Both the position numbers and the translations under genes were made by a program. A stretch of 64,000 nt of DNA, from the NCBI GenBank assembly GCA_030340625.1, contig JAOPHQ010002302.1:124001-188000 (forward strand), read 5' to 3'. Below the pieces are notes generated by a model that worked only from the letters and a program-made list of their open reading frames with translations, was not told the DNA's origin and did no database searches. Source of the stretch: Merluccius polli (Eukaryota > Chordata > Actinopteri > Gadiformes > Merlucciidae). Below are positions 24,001 to 35,384 of this stretch, piece by piece (the first letter of the stretch is position 1; each line of letters begins with the position of its first letter).

Positions 24001-25124
24001 GGCGACAATTCACCGAGGGTGCAATCAGGGCTGCAGGCCTGTGGATTGTTGCTGGCAAGAGGCTGATAAGTTCAGTCCTTCATCGTTGTGTCACCTGCCG
24101 CAAGCTGAGGGGAAGACTTGAGGTCCAAAAGATGGCCGACCTTCCTCCAGAGCGCCTGAGCTCATCAGCGCCATTCACCTATGTAGGACTAGACGTTTTC
24201 GGCCCCTGGGAGGTTCTCACCCAACGCACCAGAGGTGGTGCAGCTCAGAGTAAGCGCTGGGCCATACTTTTTACATGCATGAGTACCCGAGCTGTGCATA
24301 TAGAAGTCATAGACTCGATGGATACAGCCAGCTGCATTAATGCCCTCCGAAGGTTTTTTGCTTTAAGAGGGCCAGCGAAGCAGCTGAGATCAGATCGGGG
24401 CACAAACTTTATCGGAGCCAGTTCTGAACTGGGCATGAGACCGGATGATCCAAAGCAAACCAGCACTTTGAAGTACCTACATGAGAATGGTTGCACATGG
24501 GAATTCAACCCCCCGCACGCATCCCACATGGGAGGGGTGTGGGAGCGCATGATTGGCGTGACCCGGAGGATACTTGATTCCATGTTGCTGCGAACCAAGC
24601 ATACTCACCTGACTCATGATGTGCTCTGTACTTTAATGGCAGAGGTGTGTGCTATAATCAACGCCAGACCTTTAGTCCCGGTCTCCTCCGATCCCTCCTC
24701 TCCAATGCTGCTGACCCCTGCTATGCTCTTAACCCAAAAACCAGGTGTGTCTCCTCCACACGGCAGCTTTGGGGACAAGGATCTTTTCAAGTGTCAGTGG
24801 AGACAGGTGCAGGCACTTGCTACTGAGTTTTGGAGTCGATGGAGAACTGAATACCTCCACACCCTCCAGCCAAGGCGTAAGTGGCACACAGCATGTCGCA
24901 ACCTCGAAGTCGGAGACATTGTGCTACTTAAACAGAGTGATTCCCCCCGCAACGAGTGGCCTATGGGTCTGGTCACAACTACCAGTCCAAGCAGTGATGG
25001 GAAAGTCCGCAAAGTTGAGGTCAGGACAACATCACATGACAAAATAAAGACATTCTTAAGGCCTATCACTGAGGTGGTCTTACTCCTAGCAAAGGAAAGC
25101 CAGAGGTCAAATCAGGACAATTAA
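21014..25124 (+). pseudogene. BEL pol polyprotein, frameshifted
   Basis: Frame one runs to 23032 and holds the protease-like block (MYAILDDQSNRSLA near 21112), the linker GRDIIRVHKVRQQI, and the reverse transcriptase with TADIQQMFYGF and the catalytic YVDD (about 22492). A second frame, open from at least 22863 to 25124, holds RNase H (ADASNWAIGAV; ELCGAVLAVEMAEL; CDSKVVLGYI), the HHCC integrase zinc finger ending CVTCRKLRG, and the integrase core (YVGLDVFGPW; RSDRGTNFIGAS; NPPHASHMGGVWERMIG). The frames overlap at 22863-23032 without a recognisable slippery heptamer, so I read this as a disabling shift. Confidence 0.85.
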
Positions 25125-25159
25125 GTCTTAAGTGGCATCAGTAAATGCCAGACGGGGAG

Positions 25160-25781
25160 TGTTCTGCCCTGCATATGTTTAATATGTTTAATATGTTTAA
25201 ACGACATTTAAAATGACATTGAAATGTTAATTCACTGTTTTTCTATCTTTATCTGTATTTCCGGCGCCTTTATTTTGATAATCTCCCAACCGGAAGTAGG
25301 AAGTAAAAACGTAAACACAAGGTGAAACGTGTGTAGATCGCCGCACGGCCGCATCAATGCAGTTAATCTCTCAGAAAGCAATGGTTGTAAGTGTTACACA
25401 AATTACATATTTACAGGTTTGATAAGATGTGTTAATATCTTTTATGGGTATTTTGTGTATAAAAGTAACAGTATAATGACGTAGCTTATGCGACAGTAAC
25501 GTATACTTACCTGTTAAGTTGCATTGTTTTCTAGCCTGCTGTGCTAATACCTGTGAGTTAATACGCTTATACTGATATTTACATGGCTGTTTATTAAGAC
25601 ACTTTTTTGTATCTTTGTTTCCTATTTTTACACCGAATTCAATGAAGTCAGAAATGCTGACTTATGTGTGAGAAAATAATAAAGGAGCAAGCCGCTCTCT
25701 TCCTGGCTTTTGAATAAGGAGTTTGGCTGGCTGTTTAATCTGTGTTCACGCAAGAGCAAAACACATAGAGAGAACAGTACA
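25160..25781 (+). repeat. BEL element 3' LTR
   Basis: 622 bp, colinear with the 5' LTR. The duplication ATAAG follows at 25782-25786. Confidence 0.95.
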
Positions 25782-26199
25782 ATAAGTACATTTGTTAGAA
25801 GAAAGTGCAAAAGTAAATTGCGATCAGTAGAGTAAGGATTTCAAAAGAACAAGTTTCAAGCACACCTAATTGCTAAGTTAACCGATTGCTAGTTTACAAC
25901 AGAGATAAGTGTGAAAATACTAAGCGCAGAATATCATAGTAAGTTGCAGGACATACAAACATAGAATAATTGCAATTAAAAACAAATGTTATTAGTGGGA
26001 GGGGGAGGGGTAGTAGAGGAAGGATGCTAAGTGGGTTCTTGAGTCTCTTGCGGAAGCAGGTGATCGACTTTGCAGTCCTCAAGTCAGCAGGGAGGTTGTT
26101 CCACCATAGTGGCGCTAAGATAGAGAAGAGTTGTGCGACCTTTGCTTGTTCTCAGGGATAGCAGTATCAGCCGGCCGGCTGAGGTAGTTGTGCGGAGGG

Positions 26200-27890
26200 C
26201 TCTAGCCGGGGCGTGGGGTCTGACTAGTGCTTATCGTCTTGAATCTGATGCGAGCTGCTACAGGTAGCCAGTGGAGGTCGTGGAAGAGAGGGGTCACATG
26301 GGAGAACTTTGGCAGGTTGAACACAAGTCGTGCTGCCGCGTTCTGGATGCGCTGCAAAGGCTTGATCACGGAGGCAGATAGTCCAGCCAGGAGCGAGTTG
26401 CAGTAGTCGAGGCAGGAGCTGACGAGTGCTTGGACCAAGAGCTGTGCTGCTTCCCTTGTGAGGAAGGGTCGCAGTTGGTGAAGAACCCACCACAGCATCC
26501 TCAACAGTTACCAGTAGGTCCATGTGAGGGCAGTCCTTCCCCAGCAAGAAGAGGAGCTCAGTCTTGTTGAGATTGAGCTTCAGATGGTGCGCAGACGTCC
26601 AGGTGCTGATGTCTGCCAGACATTCTGAGATGCGAGTTGCAATCAGGCTGTCAGAGGAGGGGAAAGAGAGGAATAGTTGAGTGTCGTCTGCGTAGCAGTG
26701 ATAGGAGAAACCATGCGAAGTGATTACAGAGCCTAAAGATCTAGTGTATAGGGAGAACAGAAGCGGTCCTAATACTGCACTTTGAGGGATGCCGGTGTCA
26801 ATGGAGCAGGGTTCGGACAAGGAGCCATTCAGACCCTCCAGGATTTCACGATGTTGCGACTTGCAACTTAAACGCAACATCAGCTAATCCCCGCGAATTC
26901 AGGGCGGTGTTGCAATTTTAACCAATCACTGCAACTTTAAAAAACACCCCAACTTTCATTGCAATTTTTTGGAAAAGCTCACACAACATCAGGAATTTTA
27001 GGCCACAACAATCGCAAAAAAGTCCTGGAGTGACTGGCCATTCCACGTGACCTGGTAGGTGCAGTTTGTCAGGTAGGATGTGAACCAGGATAGCGCAGAA
27101 TCAGCAATGCAGAGTTCTGCGAGGGTGTCGAGGAGGATCTGGTGTCGAACGCTGCAGAAGGACAGTTGGTTAGAGATGGCACGTTCCAGAGTTTTAGAAA
27201 GGAATGAGAGAAGAGATACCGGTCTGTAGTTCTGGATGTCAACAGTGTCGAGGGTAGGTTTATTGAGGAGTGGCTTGACTCTAGCAATCTTGAAGGACAC
27301 TGGAATAAGGCCTGAAGTGAGAGAAGAGTCGATGAGGGTGGTGACGAATGGCAGAATGTCGCTCAAGACAGCTTGGAAAAGGGAGGAAGGGATGGGTCAA
27401 GGGGGCATGTAGTGGCATGGTTAGAGATAACTATTTTGTGCACATCTTCAGGGGAGAGAGGGGAAAAGTGGGTGAGGCGGACAGAGGTGGGAGTGGTGGT
27501 ATGGAGGATAGTGGTAGGGGTGAAAGAGGAGCTGATGGTCTTCACCTTCATAGTAAAGTAGGTGACAAAGTCATCAGCTGAAAGGGAGGAAGGGGATTGA
27601 GGGGGGGGCGGGGTGAGGAGAGAAGAGAACATGGAAAACTGTTTCCTAGGGTTGGAGGCAGAGGAGTTGATCTTGGTGTGGTAGAAGGCAGATGTAGCTG
27701 CTGGTATAGTAGAGGCAAAGTCTGAGAGGAGGTGAAGGTAGTGAGAGAGGTCATCCAAACAGTCTGATCTCTTCCACTTTCTCTCAGCTGCCCGTAGCTT
27801 TGTTCTGCAAGCCCGCAGAGATTCGGACAGCCAAGGGGGAGGGGGAGAAGATTGTGCTGGTCTGGAGGAAAGGGGACAGAGGGAGTCCAA
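26200..27890 (-). pseudogene. L2-like LINE reverse transcriptase remnant
   Basis: Minus-strand frames in order are: an N-terminal part (27890-27363: SLRACRTKLRAAERKWKRS; ATTCPLDP), the RT fingers/palm start (27366-26998: NYRPVSLLSFLSKTLERAI), then after a MITE the catalytic region (26880-26224: GPLLFSLYTRSLG; HCYADDTQLFLSF; LNKTELLFL). Frame changes between segments and the MITE disable it. YADD and the NYRPVSLL box are diagnostic of non-LTR reverse transcriptases, and the 3' tail at 18335-18382 places it in the L2 group. Confidence 0.8.
26830..27036. mobile_element. Short hAT-like MITE inside the L2 RT
   Basis: About 207 bp with imperfect terminal inverted repeats (CAGACCCTCCAGGATTT on the left; the reverse complement of the right end is CAGTCACTCCAGGACTT). 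GCCATT flanks both ends (26824-26829 and 27037-27042), which is shorter than the 8 bp expected for hAT. It is AT-rich inside with no ORF. It interrupts the L2 RT between the fingers and the catalytic motif. Confidence 0.6.
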
Positions 27891-28074
27891 GGAGGACGAG
27901 AGGGAGGACAGTAGAGCTACTTTGCAAAACCGCTTATTTAGCTTAATAACTCGCCAAAAACAACCTGACGATTATTAACACCAACACTGGGGGGCAACTA
28001 ACTAGCTATTGTTGTATTAACTCTCAAAGAGTCATTGTACTGACACTGCATATTCAACACTGGGGCAATTACTG

Positions 28075-28235
28075 TGTAGGGTTATAGTTAGGTTAGGGTC
28101 GTAGTAGGGTTAGGTTAGGGTAGGGTGTAGCGTTAGGTTAAGGTAGTGTGTAGGGTTAGGGCTAGGTTAGGGTTGTAGTAGGGTTAGGTTAAGTGTGTAG
28201 GGTTAGGCCGTAGGGTAAGGTGAGAGTTGGGTAGG
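28075..28235. repeat. Degenerate TTAGGG/GTAGGG tract
   Basis: Irregular units of GTAGGGTTAGGTTAGGGT type. Same strand and similar composition as 11132-11195. Confidence 0.8.
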
Positions 28236-28608
28236 GTAAAGAGTTACGGGGGGGTCAGATTTGCTGATGCAGTTCACAGAAACAGTTGGGAAGTTACAAT
28301 GATTCGATTCCAACGCAAACAACAGAATACTGTCGAGGTAGGAAGGCTAAGTTTAGTTCCTGTTGTTTCGAAGGACGCCCAGAAGGTGCTTTGTAGGCCT
28401 ACCTTTCTTCACTCAAACAGGTTTTATTTGTACAAACTCTTTGCTTTTTCCAACATCATGAATGATAATAATAAGCTTTATTTATACATAATATTTTAGC
28501 TCAAAGTGCTGTACAATGCAGCGCAAAAGAAAGAAAAAGGAATGGATTTTATTTCTTAATTTTCAAGTGAAAGACTTCTCGTTGAATAAATAGGCATATG
28601 TTTATTAA
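28236..28608. other. Intergenic DNA with a fish dispersed repeat end
   Basis: The block near 28455-28525 (AATAATAAGCTTTATTTATA then AAAGTGCTGTACAA) is a widespread fish repeat motif. No gene is supported. Confidence 0.4.
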
Positions 28609-29646
28609 AGGTAAACTGTGTAGAATTTCGTGGCATCTAGTGGAACAGACTTGGCATAAATTGAATATAATATTACATGTAACATATAATGTGACATGTT
28701 GAACTAAAGACGTGATCACCTGTATGAGTCCCGTGTGTCTAGCTGTGTCTACCTGCCCAGGAGACGGTTGGGCAGCAGCACTCCTCTCTATGGAGCCATC
28801 GTTTGGTCAATATTTCTACACAATAGACAAAGTACCCTGCTCTAAACAATAGCCTAACTAAAGTGTAATTAAACCGGATATGTCTCGCATTACAAAATGT
28901 TCAGAATGGATATAACTTGTTACCCTACTATAATTAATGGCTTAATGGTTGTTTAGAAGTGTAACTTGCTAGCTCTACAACAGTACATTGTAGTGTATCC
29001 ACCTTCTAAACTGAATGTGACATCTATAGCAGCATAGCACTACTATGGTGGTGTATTAAAATAATCACACATCTCTAGAGCAGTTTATGGCGTCTGAACG
29101 TGTTTTTATTTAGTTAGAAAGATATTGGATATTAAACAGATATTCACGCTCCAAATTACAGTGATCTGACGCGGGGAACTAAAGATGTGATCACAGCTAT
29201 GAGTGACTACATTAAACCGATACGTCTCACATTACAAAATCTACTGAATGGATATAACATTAAAATGTCTCTTTAGAAGTGTATCCCACCAGCTCTACAA
29301 TAGTAAAAAGCAGGTAAAACACTGTGTGGCCAGTGGAGCTCCAGTGTGAATGTAACACACATACTGTATACAGGTGACTTTCCATATGTGTACATTGGTG
29401 AAACTATCGCAGACTTAAACAAAAAAACAAAACGTGAACACGAGTACTCGTTGAGATTTGGACGTGTATTAAATTACAGTTTTCTGGTATATTTGCACTC
29501 CTAATACCTACTGGCACCTTACAGGCCAGTACAGGCCACCGTAGCTTCTCCTATGTCGTTGGAAAGGGAGACGTGGGGGGGGGGGGGGAATTCAGTCATA
29601 ATCTGCAACCTCACCGCTAGATGCCGGTAGATTATACAGTGTACCT
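28609..29646. mobile_element. piggyBac-like MITE with TTAA duplication
   Basis: The 1038-bp element starts AGGTAAACTGTGTAGAAT and ends with the complement of AGGTACACTGTATAATCT, flanked by TTAA on both sides (28605-28608 and 29647-29650). Near the ends, GGCATCTAGTGG pairs with CCGCTAGATGCC. There is no transposase ORF. An internal direct duplication is present: about 28696-28985 and 29176-29310 share GAACTAAAGA.GTGATCAC, ACATTACAAAAT, GAATGGATATAAC and CTCTACAA.AGTA. Confidence 0.8.
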
Positions 29647-29650
29647 TTAA

Positions 29651-30174
29651 ATGTTCATTGTTATGTCACATTTGAAAGTAAAGAGGAAAAAAACACCCAA
29701 CCCAAACAATTAAGTGGTAACACGTGACATTGTGTATACGTCACCACAACGTTCCCACCGGACGAACGAAAACGGACCTAAACGCACCTGAAAACCAAAA
29801 TAAAGTGAAAAATAATAAAGCAAAAAAATCCACGGGACCAAAATGAAAAATGTGTCCTTATAAGACCACGCAAACTGCGCTGAGATAACGGAACGACGCA
29901 CATTCCCGTTTCTCCGACCGCGTCGCCGTCAGGGGAGAAGAGATGACGCCATTTTAACACGAAAACTGTTTCAGATCGCCCGAAAAGTAGCAGAAGAAAA
30001 CGAACTTTTCTCGACGTGAAGTTTGCTAAAAAAAAAAACCTGTTGGCGGGCTCTAGTGGTCTCCACTCATTGCAGTACTGCTAGGTCTACATGGATCACG
30101 TATGTATCAGACCGATGGGAGGACGGACCAGACCACCCCGATCGCTTCAAGGTCAGACACAGACACGTGTTTTT
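29651..30174. other. Unassigned intergenic DNA
   Basis: Short open frames on both strands lack recognisable domains. No gene is supported. Confidence 0.35.
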
Positions 30175-30805
30175 GGGGCAGGGATGACGTATTTTGATGA
30201 AGTATTTCACTCACACGTTTTGTTAAGCGAGATAATCTTCACCAATGAACAGTGGCGGCTGCTGGTGAAGAATATTCTAGGTGGGGCTGTGCCGTATTGA
30301 GTCAGTTTCAGTAACCATTCCAATACAACTGAACACAAAGTACAGGAAACCCGTGCTCTGTGAAATAGACAGTAATTATTTAATGCCAATATTAAAAAGT
30401 TGAGGCATTCTAACACAAAACATATTGCACAAACAAGCTTTCCATTTGAAATTGAATTTGTTATCACTTTAGGCTCTATGCAATTACAGTAAACATTTTA
30501 TATACTAAACAATCAAGAAAATAATCAGCAGATTAATAGGTTGTGAAAATTATCATTAGTTGTAGCTGTAATGTGCTCAGAAGGTACAGTAAGCATCAGT
30601 AGATTACAGACTGAGTCTGGTTGTTTACTTGGTGCACATTCTAGAAACATACAGTAATTATTAATATTAACAAACACACTATTAAGACAAAATATTAGGA
30701 ATGTATAGAGTGCCATACATTACTGATTGATGTTTTATGCTAAGGTCAACTATATACAAAGAAACGTGGTCAGGGCTGCGGTGTGTGTGGGTGTGTGTGT
30801 GTCTC

Positions 30806-31410
30806 ATCTTATTTATACAGGAATTGTGCCCTTCTCTCCTTCCGAGTGGCAAACCTCTCAATGACCCTATTATTAAAGTCAGGAATGTCCCTAACAAGTT
30901 TCTTCTCCATGGAGAGCATAGCCAGTGCATTCAGGTGATCCTGTGTCATGGTGTTTCTCAGGAAGGTCTTGATCCTCTTCAGAGTAGAGGCACCTCTCAG
31001 ATTTAGCTGTTGTCATGGGTGTGGTGATGAGGATCTTGAGGAGGCTGACAGTCTCTGTGAAAGTGCTCTGAAGGTTGTTCTCCATGAACTGGTACAGAGG
31101 CACTGCACCATTGCAAGCCTTGAACTCACTGTTGTCATAGATGAGGGACAGTTCTGTTTTGAGCTTGGCCTTGTTCAACATGGGGTACCCCTCCACTGTT
31201 GTTTCAAGCGCTGTATCGGGGAACTTCATTGTGTTGTGGGAACAACTCTCCGTGCAACAGTGTTGCGCTGATGAGGTGCTGGGTGAAGGAGAACCGCTCC
31301 TTGGCATGCACCAGGATGGTATCACATACCTGTAAAAGATTCATCATCAGCTTAAATTTGCAAGATATTTTGACGAAAGTGATTCTGACTGAACACATGC
31401 CTATGTCCAA
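30806..31410 (-). pseudogene. hAT transposase C-terminal remnant
   Basis: Minus-strand segments in different frames read RFSFTQHLISATLLHGELF, then PMLNKAKLKTELSLIY, TETVSLLKILITTPMTTA and SERC. The dimerisation tail LNALAMLSMEKKLVRDI and DFNNRVIERFATRKERRAQF lies at about 30910-30810. This is the hAT C-terminal dimerisation region of the TTF/ZMYM-type hAT group. The N-terminal zinc finger and most of the RNase-H-like core are absent, and frameshifts separate the segments, so the element cannot encode its own transposase. Confidence 0.85.
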
Positions 31411-31974
31411 GTCAAGTATATGATTACTAAGGTTTTAACACCATTATTCCTAATTGCACTTTACAGTATCTTTACTTCTCCTGATCTTTAACTTCCTATT
31501 GGTTTCCCCAACAAAACAAGGTCTACAGGGACATTTCAATAAATAAACCACATATTTTGTTACATGTGAGGATGCCACTGAATTTATTTATTATGTGTGT
31601 GGATGACAAAAAATCATCATGCTGCTTGTGACTGCTCTGTCATAAACCTGGAATCCACTGAGTGAGCAAAAATATGAATGCAAATATAAATTACAGACTG
31701 CCTGCTGCATCATTCGACTGAAGTCAGTTGTGGCAATATGCCATCTTGGGCTACATACCACCAGGCCTGAAAACACTAACAATTACATCACAACTTACCT
31801 ATGTAGCCAGCCTCTGTTGTTTTCCTGGTCCTAGCAGCATGGAGGCTCTGATCCAAAAAATAAAGTTTAATTGCTAACTTACCATCAGACTCCTTAACTC
31901 CCAGTCACACCCCCTCAACACACACATGCACATTCACTGACTCACATATACACACACTCACGGACTAACACTTA

Positions 31975-32085
31975 TGTGGCAGGGTTGCTCCTACCACACG
32001 CCACCTAAGTGGCTTTTCCTGGGGCCCTCCGACACAGGACACGGGTAGATGTTATTCAATATGTATTTATTGGAGATGGCAGGTG
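31975..32085 (-). repeat. Fragment of the solo-LTR family
   Basis: The minus-strand sequence matches the last about 110 bp of the LTR at 19197-19518, including CTCCAATAAA, ACACGGGTAGATG (read on plus) and the terminal TGTGGCAGGG. The 5' part of the LTR is missing. Confidence 0.7.
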
Positions 32086-32608
32086 GTATTGGGGCGATTT
32101 CTCCATCGCCCCAGAGCTGTTGAAGCATGGGACAGGGGACGTGTGGGAAAAGCATACATCTTGCACAGATGATTTTCTATCATATTTTACACATATTACT
32201 GGGTGCAGTCATATTTCAAACACACAAATATTAACAATTTGTAGAATTTATAATTTATTTATTTATTTTGTGTGGGTCAAGAGGGGCGATGCCCTAGCGC
32301 CCTCTATTGGCCAGCCGCTCCTGCCAATGAACACTACTTTTATGATTTTTGAAGCATAAATGCAATCGCCAGAAGTTTTTTAAGACACGTAAAAGCTTCA
32401 AAATTCACGAGTGGGGTATTTACTGACGTATTTTATGTCGTAGACCAAAACGTGGAAATCTCTTAAGCTTGTGTTAACCACAGACCTTATTTCAGACATC
32501 TAACCAAAAACCCATTCAAAAAACCTGTTGACTTCGAGACGAGGGAACCGGAAGTGCCAAAATGCTAACTGATTTCCGGGTTTTAGGACTCATTCCTGCA
32601 CCGCTCTA

Positions 32609-32873
32609 TTGCGCAATTTGTATGAGTTGTGTTGATTGTTGTACTGGGTGATGGTCTCGCCCATGATAACCTGTGTGTTAGCCTACTTGTTGTGTTGTTG
32701 TTTTGTTATCGATTGATTGAGTGTAACCAGTTAGTGTGTCGCTTTCGGTGCGTCTGAGCAGTGTGTGTTCTTGAGCTCCTTTTATGTATTGTATTATTCC
32801 CGTTGAGTGGTCCTTAGCGTTTCATACGTCACTAATGGGAGCCAATCAGAGGGTCAGAAGCCATCCCAGAGTG

Positions 32874-32904
<31 letters not shown>

Positions 32905-33108
32905 CCGGTCCAGACGTAGGCCTACTGTTGTACTTTAATTCACACCTTCCAGCAGATGATGAATCCCAACATTCATATGATTAACAGAAGAGGGGTCTGA
33001 ACTGGGGCGTAGCTCCCGTACCTCCAGCTGCCCTGACACCCATTTCACACTTGGATGACATCAGTGATTGGCCAACACATGTTTGTTTTGGTGTGTAATT
33101 ATAGAGGG

Positions 33109-33143
<35 letters not shown>

Positions 33144-33280
33144 TGTCTGTCTGTTAGACAAAGAACAGTGTTGAGAGAATGGGATGGAGAGAAAATATTA
33201 GCAAAGACGAGAGGAAGAAACCACATGGAGAAATCATGGAACAAAGCTGAGCTCCTCAACCAGATCCCCTCATTATCGTA
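32609..33280. other. Intergenic DNA with (GT)n runs
   Basis: GT microsatellites lie at 32879-32905 and 33114-33152. No gene is supported. Confidence 0.5.
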
Positions 33281-33500
33281 GCAGGGAACAAGAGTATGGG
33301 TTCCAATCCCCAATGTCCACAGCCTGTACCCTGTAGGCTTCCTTGAGCAAGATGCCCCCTGTCTCTGTACTGTCTGACCCCTACCTGCTCCTTAATGACC
33401 TGTCTCTGTACTGTCTAACCCCTACCTGCTCCTTAATGACCTGTCTCTGTACTGTCTAATCCCTACCTGCTCCTTCATCACATGTACCTGTATTCAGTGG
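33281..33500 (+). repeat. tRNA-like SINE with 3-unit internal VNTR
   Basis: GGGTTCCAATCCC is a B-box-like motif. It is followed by CCTTGAGCAAGATG, a motif common in fish SINEs, and then about three tandem units of CCTGTCTCTGTACTGTCT plus ACCCCTACCTGCTCCTTAATGA (about 41 bp). The same structure, inverted and longer, lies at 39590-40110. Confidence 0.65.
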
Positions 33501-35384
33501 ATGTTGTTTGTTTAGATAAAAATAGTCAGTAAACCAGATGTAGGCAACATCTGTCTTCACCGCTCCTCTCCAAAACGCACAGGAACCGTCAGAGTTGGAC
33601 AAACACAAGATTAAACAAACCATGTTGTGTTGGGCGGGAATAAATCCCCTGCCTCTGATGCCGACTGATATCCACAGAGCCAGATATGAGATTATGAGGT
33701 GAAACAGAGCCAGGATGGAGGGGTGGATCAACAAACACACAACTCCACCCACACACCTCCTACATTACAAACACACAAACCACCAACACATTAAACACAC
33801 ACAACAAAGCCACCTACACAAGGACACACAATCTACATCGACAACACTAAACTAATATTTCAGTATACAAAAAAAGTGATGTGGCCTGCTGTCATTATGT
33901 TCTTTATTTGTTCATTATTATTCTGTTTTCTTGTGGGAATAATACACTTCAATAAATGTTCAATAATTAATAGATGTAAATCAATAGATATGTTGACGAG
34001 AGGACAGCCACTCATCAATAAATACATAGAAAGTAATACAAAAGTAATACAAGACCAGAGAAAATTAAACAAGACGATACACTAACCAAGATGAAAACAA
34101 AAGACTGCAAGTAAGAGACGAGAGCAGACAGATAACCAACTCATGGTTTCTCTTTGAAGTGGTGTAGAGTAGAGTGGAGGCCTGCATTAGCATCAGCACA
34201 TTGTTAGCGCCAGCGCCGCGAGGCGTAGTGAACGTACGCGTCATGACGCTCGTGAAATGTCACGTCCATAGCATTAGCAGTCTGATCACAATGTGTGCGC
34301 CCGCCGGAAGGTGTTGTCGTGTGTGTGTGTGTGTGTGTGTGTGAGACATTATCTCACTGTACCTGTTAGGATTGTTCTAACTGTGAACATCCTACCAGAT
34401 GATCCTTAGCGCGTTCACCTCTGCATTCACCTATGCCGTCCAGTAGGGGCGCCCCCACGCCATCAAACGCTTCAGAGGACTTCAGAATCAGACTGAAACT
34501 AAGAATACAGAGAATACACACTTAGTTAGATGACATGTCAGAGAGAGAGAGAGAGAGAGAGAGAGGGAAGACCAGAGAAGGGGAATATTACTGTACACAG
34601 GTTATCTCAAAAGAGTTGTGACATCATAACTATATGGTATGTTATTTTATTGTTTGGGGAGAGTGATTTGAAATCATAACCAACCATGTTTAACAATGCA
34701 ATACATACAAACTGTTAACGTTTCAGCATATATAACAATTTAATATATATCCTCTGAAACGAGGATGGGTGTAAGAAATAAAGCACATACGTCCATCTTT
34801 TAAACTCCTCAGCTCCGTTTGAGTGATATGTAATGACTCGTGTGGCCACTAGAGGTCACCCCAACACATCACAATAAATACTGTCTAAACAAGCATTACA
34901 GAGAATGAATTAATTCCTTGAATTAATGGTGCAACTTTCAAAAAGAGGCCATTTCTTTAAATGGTAAAAAGCGTCTTCACATATAATCTACCACCCGCAA
35001 ACATGATAGGCCACACTGATATAACAATGTAATCATGTTGAAGAAGCACCAACTCCAATGCCCTGGACATTAGTGCATACAGTCTGTTATACTAGTCATA
35101 AATCCAACTTAATATTAGATACTCATGGTTACTATTACAGTACAGTAAATATTACATTATTACATCAAAATTAAAGTAGAACAGAAAATAACAATTTAAA
35201 TAATTATTTCAGGTTTGGTAAAAAACACTGCACAGAAGAAAAAAAGCTGTCAATTTTATAATATTAATACCATGAATGTAACAATATTAATGGTGTCTTC
35301 TTAAAGGCTTTCATCCATCGGACACAGTGGACACTATAGTGTAATTTAATACAATAGCTGCCATTTAATACACCAAGGACAGCG
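33501..35384. other. Gene-free DNA with short microsatellites
   Basis: (GT)n lies at 34320-34344 and (GA)n at 34541-34567. 33600-33720 is free of simple repeats and may be a conserved non-coding block. An ACGTACGCGT palindrome lies near 34234. No gene is supported. Confidence 0.4.

Larger units (their letters stand above)
18388..25781 (+). mobile_element. BEL/Pao LTR retrotransposon, full length but broken
   Basis: The 7.4-kb element has two LTRs, gag, protease, RT, RNase H and integrase, and a 5-bp duplication (ATAAG). Near-identical LTRs show recent insertion. Even so, its coding region carries at least three breaks: a solo LTR with a stop inside gag (19197-19518), a frame change near 20970-20985, and another near 22870-22885. 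A purine-rich GACGGGGAG precedes the 3' LTR. It lies inside the L2-like LINE. Confidence 0.95.
18330..27905 (-). mobile_element. L2-like LINE, split by a BEL element
   Basis: The LINE reads on the minus strand from about 27905. Its 3' tail at 18382-18335 has the fish L2 ending (TAAGTCGCTTTGG, GCATCTGCTAAATG, then AAATGTAAATG). The BEL element at 18388-25781 sits just inside the tail, with ATAAG on both sides. The body (25787-27905) encodes the reverse transcriptase and 3' UTR. It is 5'-truncated relative to a full L2. Confidence 0.8.
30242..32341. mobile_element. hAT transposon with 8-bp duplication CCAATGAA
   Basis: CCAATGAA occurs at 30242-30249 and 32334-32341. The element between (2084 bp) starts CAGTGGCGGCTGCTGG and ends GGCCAGCCGCTCCTG. 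CAG/CTG-type imperfect inverted repeats with an 8-bp duplication define hAT. Inside is only the C-terminal part of a minus-strand transposase (30806-31410) and, near the right end, a fragment of the LTR seen at 19197-19518. Confidence 0.9.
30175..32608. mobile_element. Non-autonomous TIR element, copy 2 (split by hAT)
   Basis: Reverse-orientation copy of the element at 2079-2548. The left end is near GGGGCAGGGATGACGTATTT (30175) and the right end is ATTCCTGCACCGCTCTA (32592-32608). The hAT at 30250-32333 interrupts it. The uninterrupted sequence at copy 1 (around 2365-2375) gives the empty site. Confidence 0.65.
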
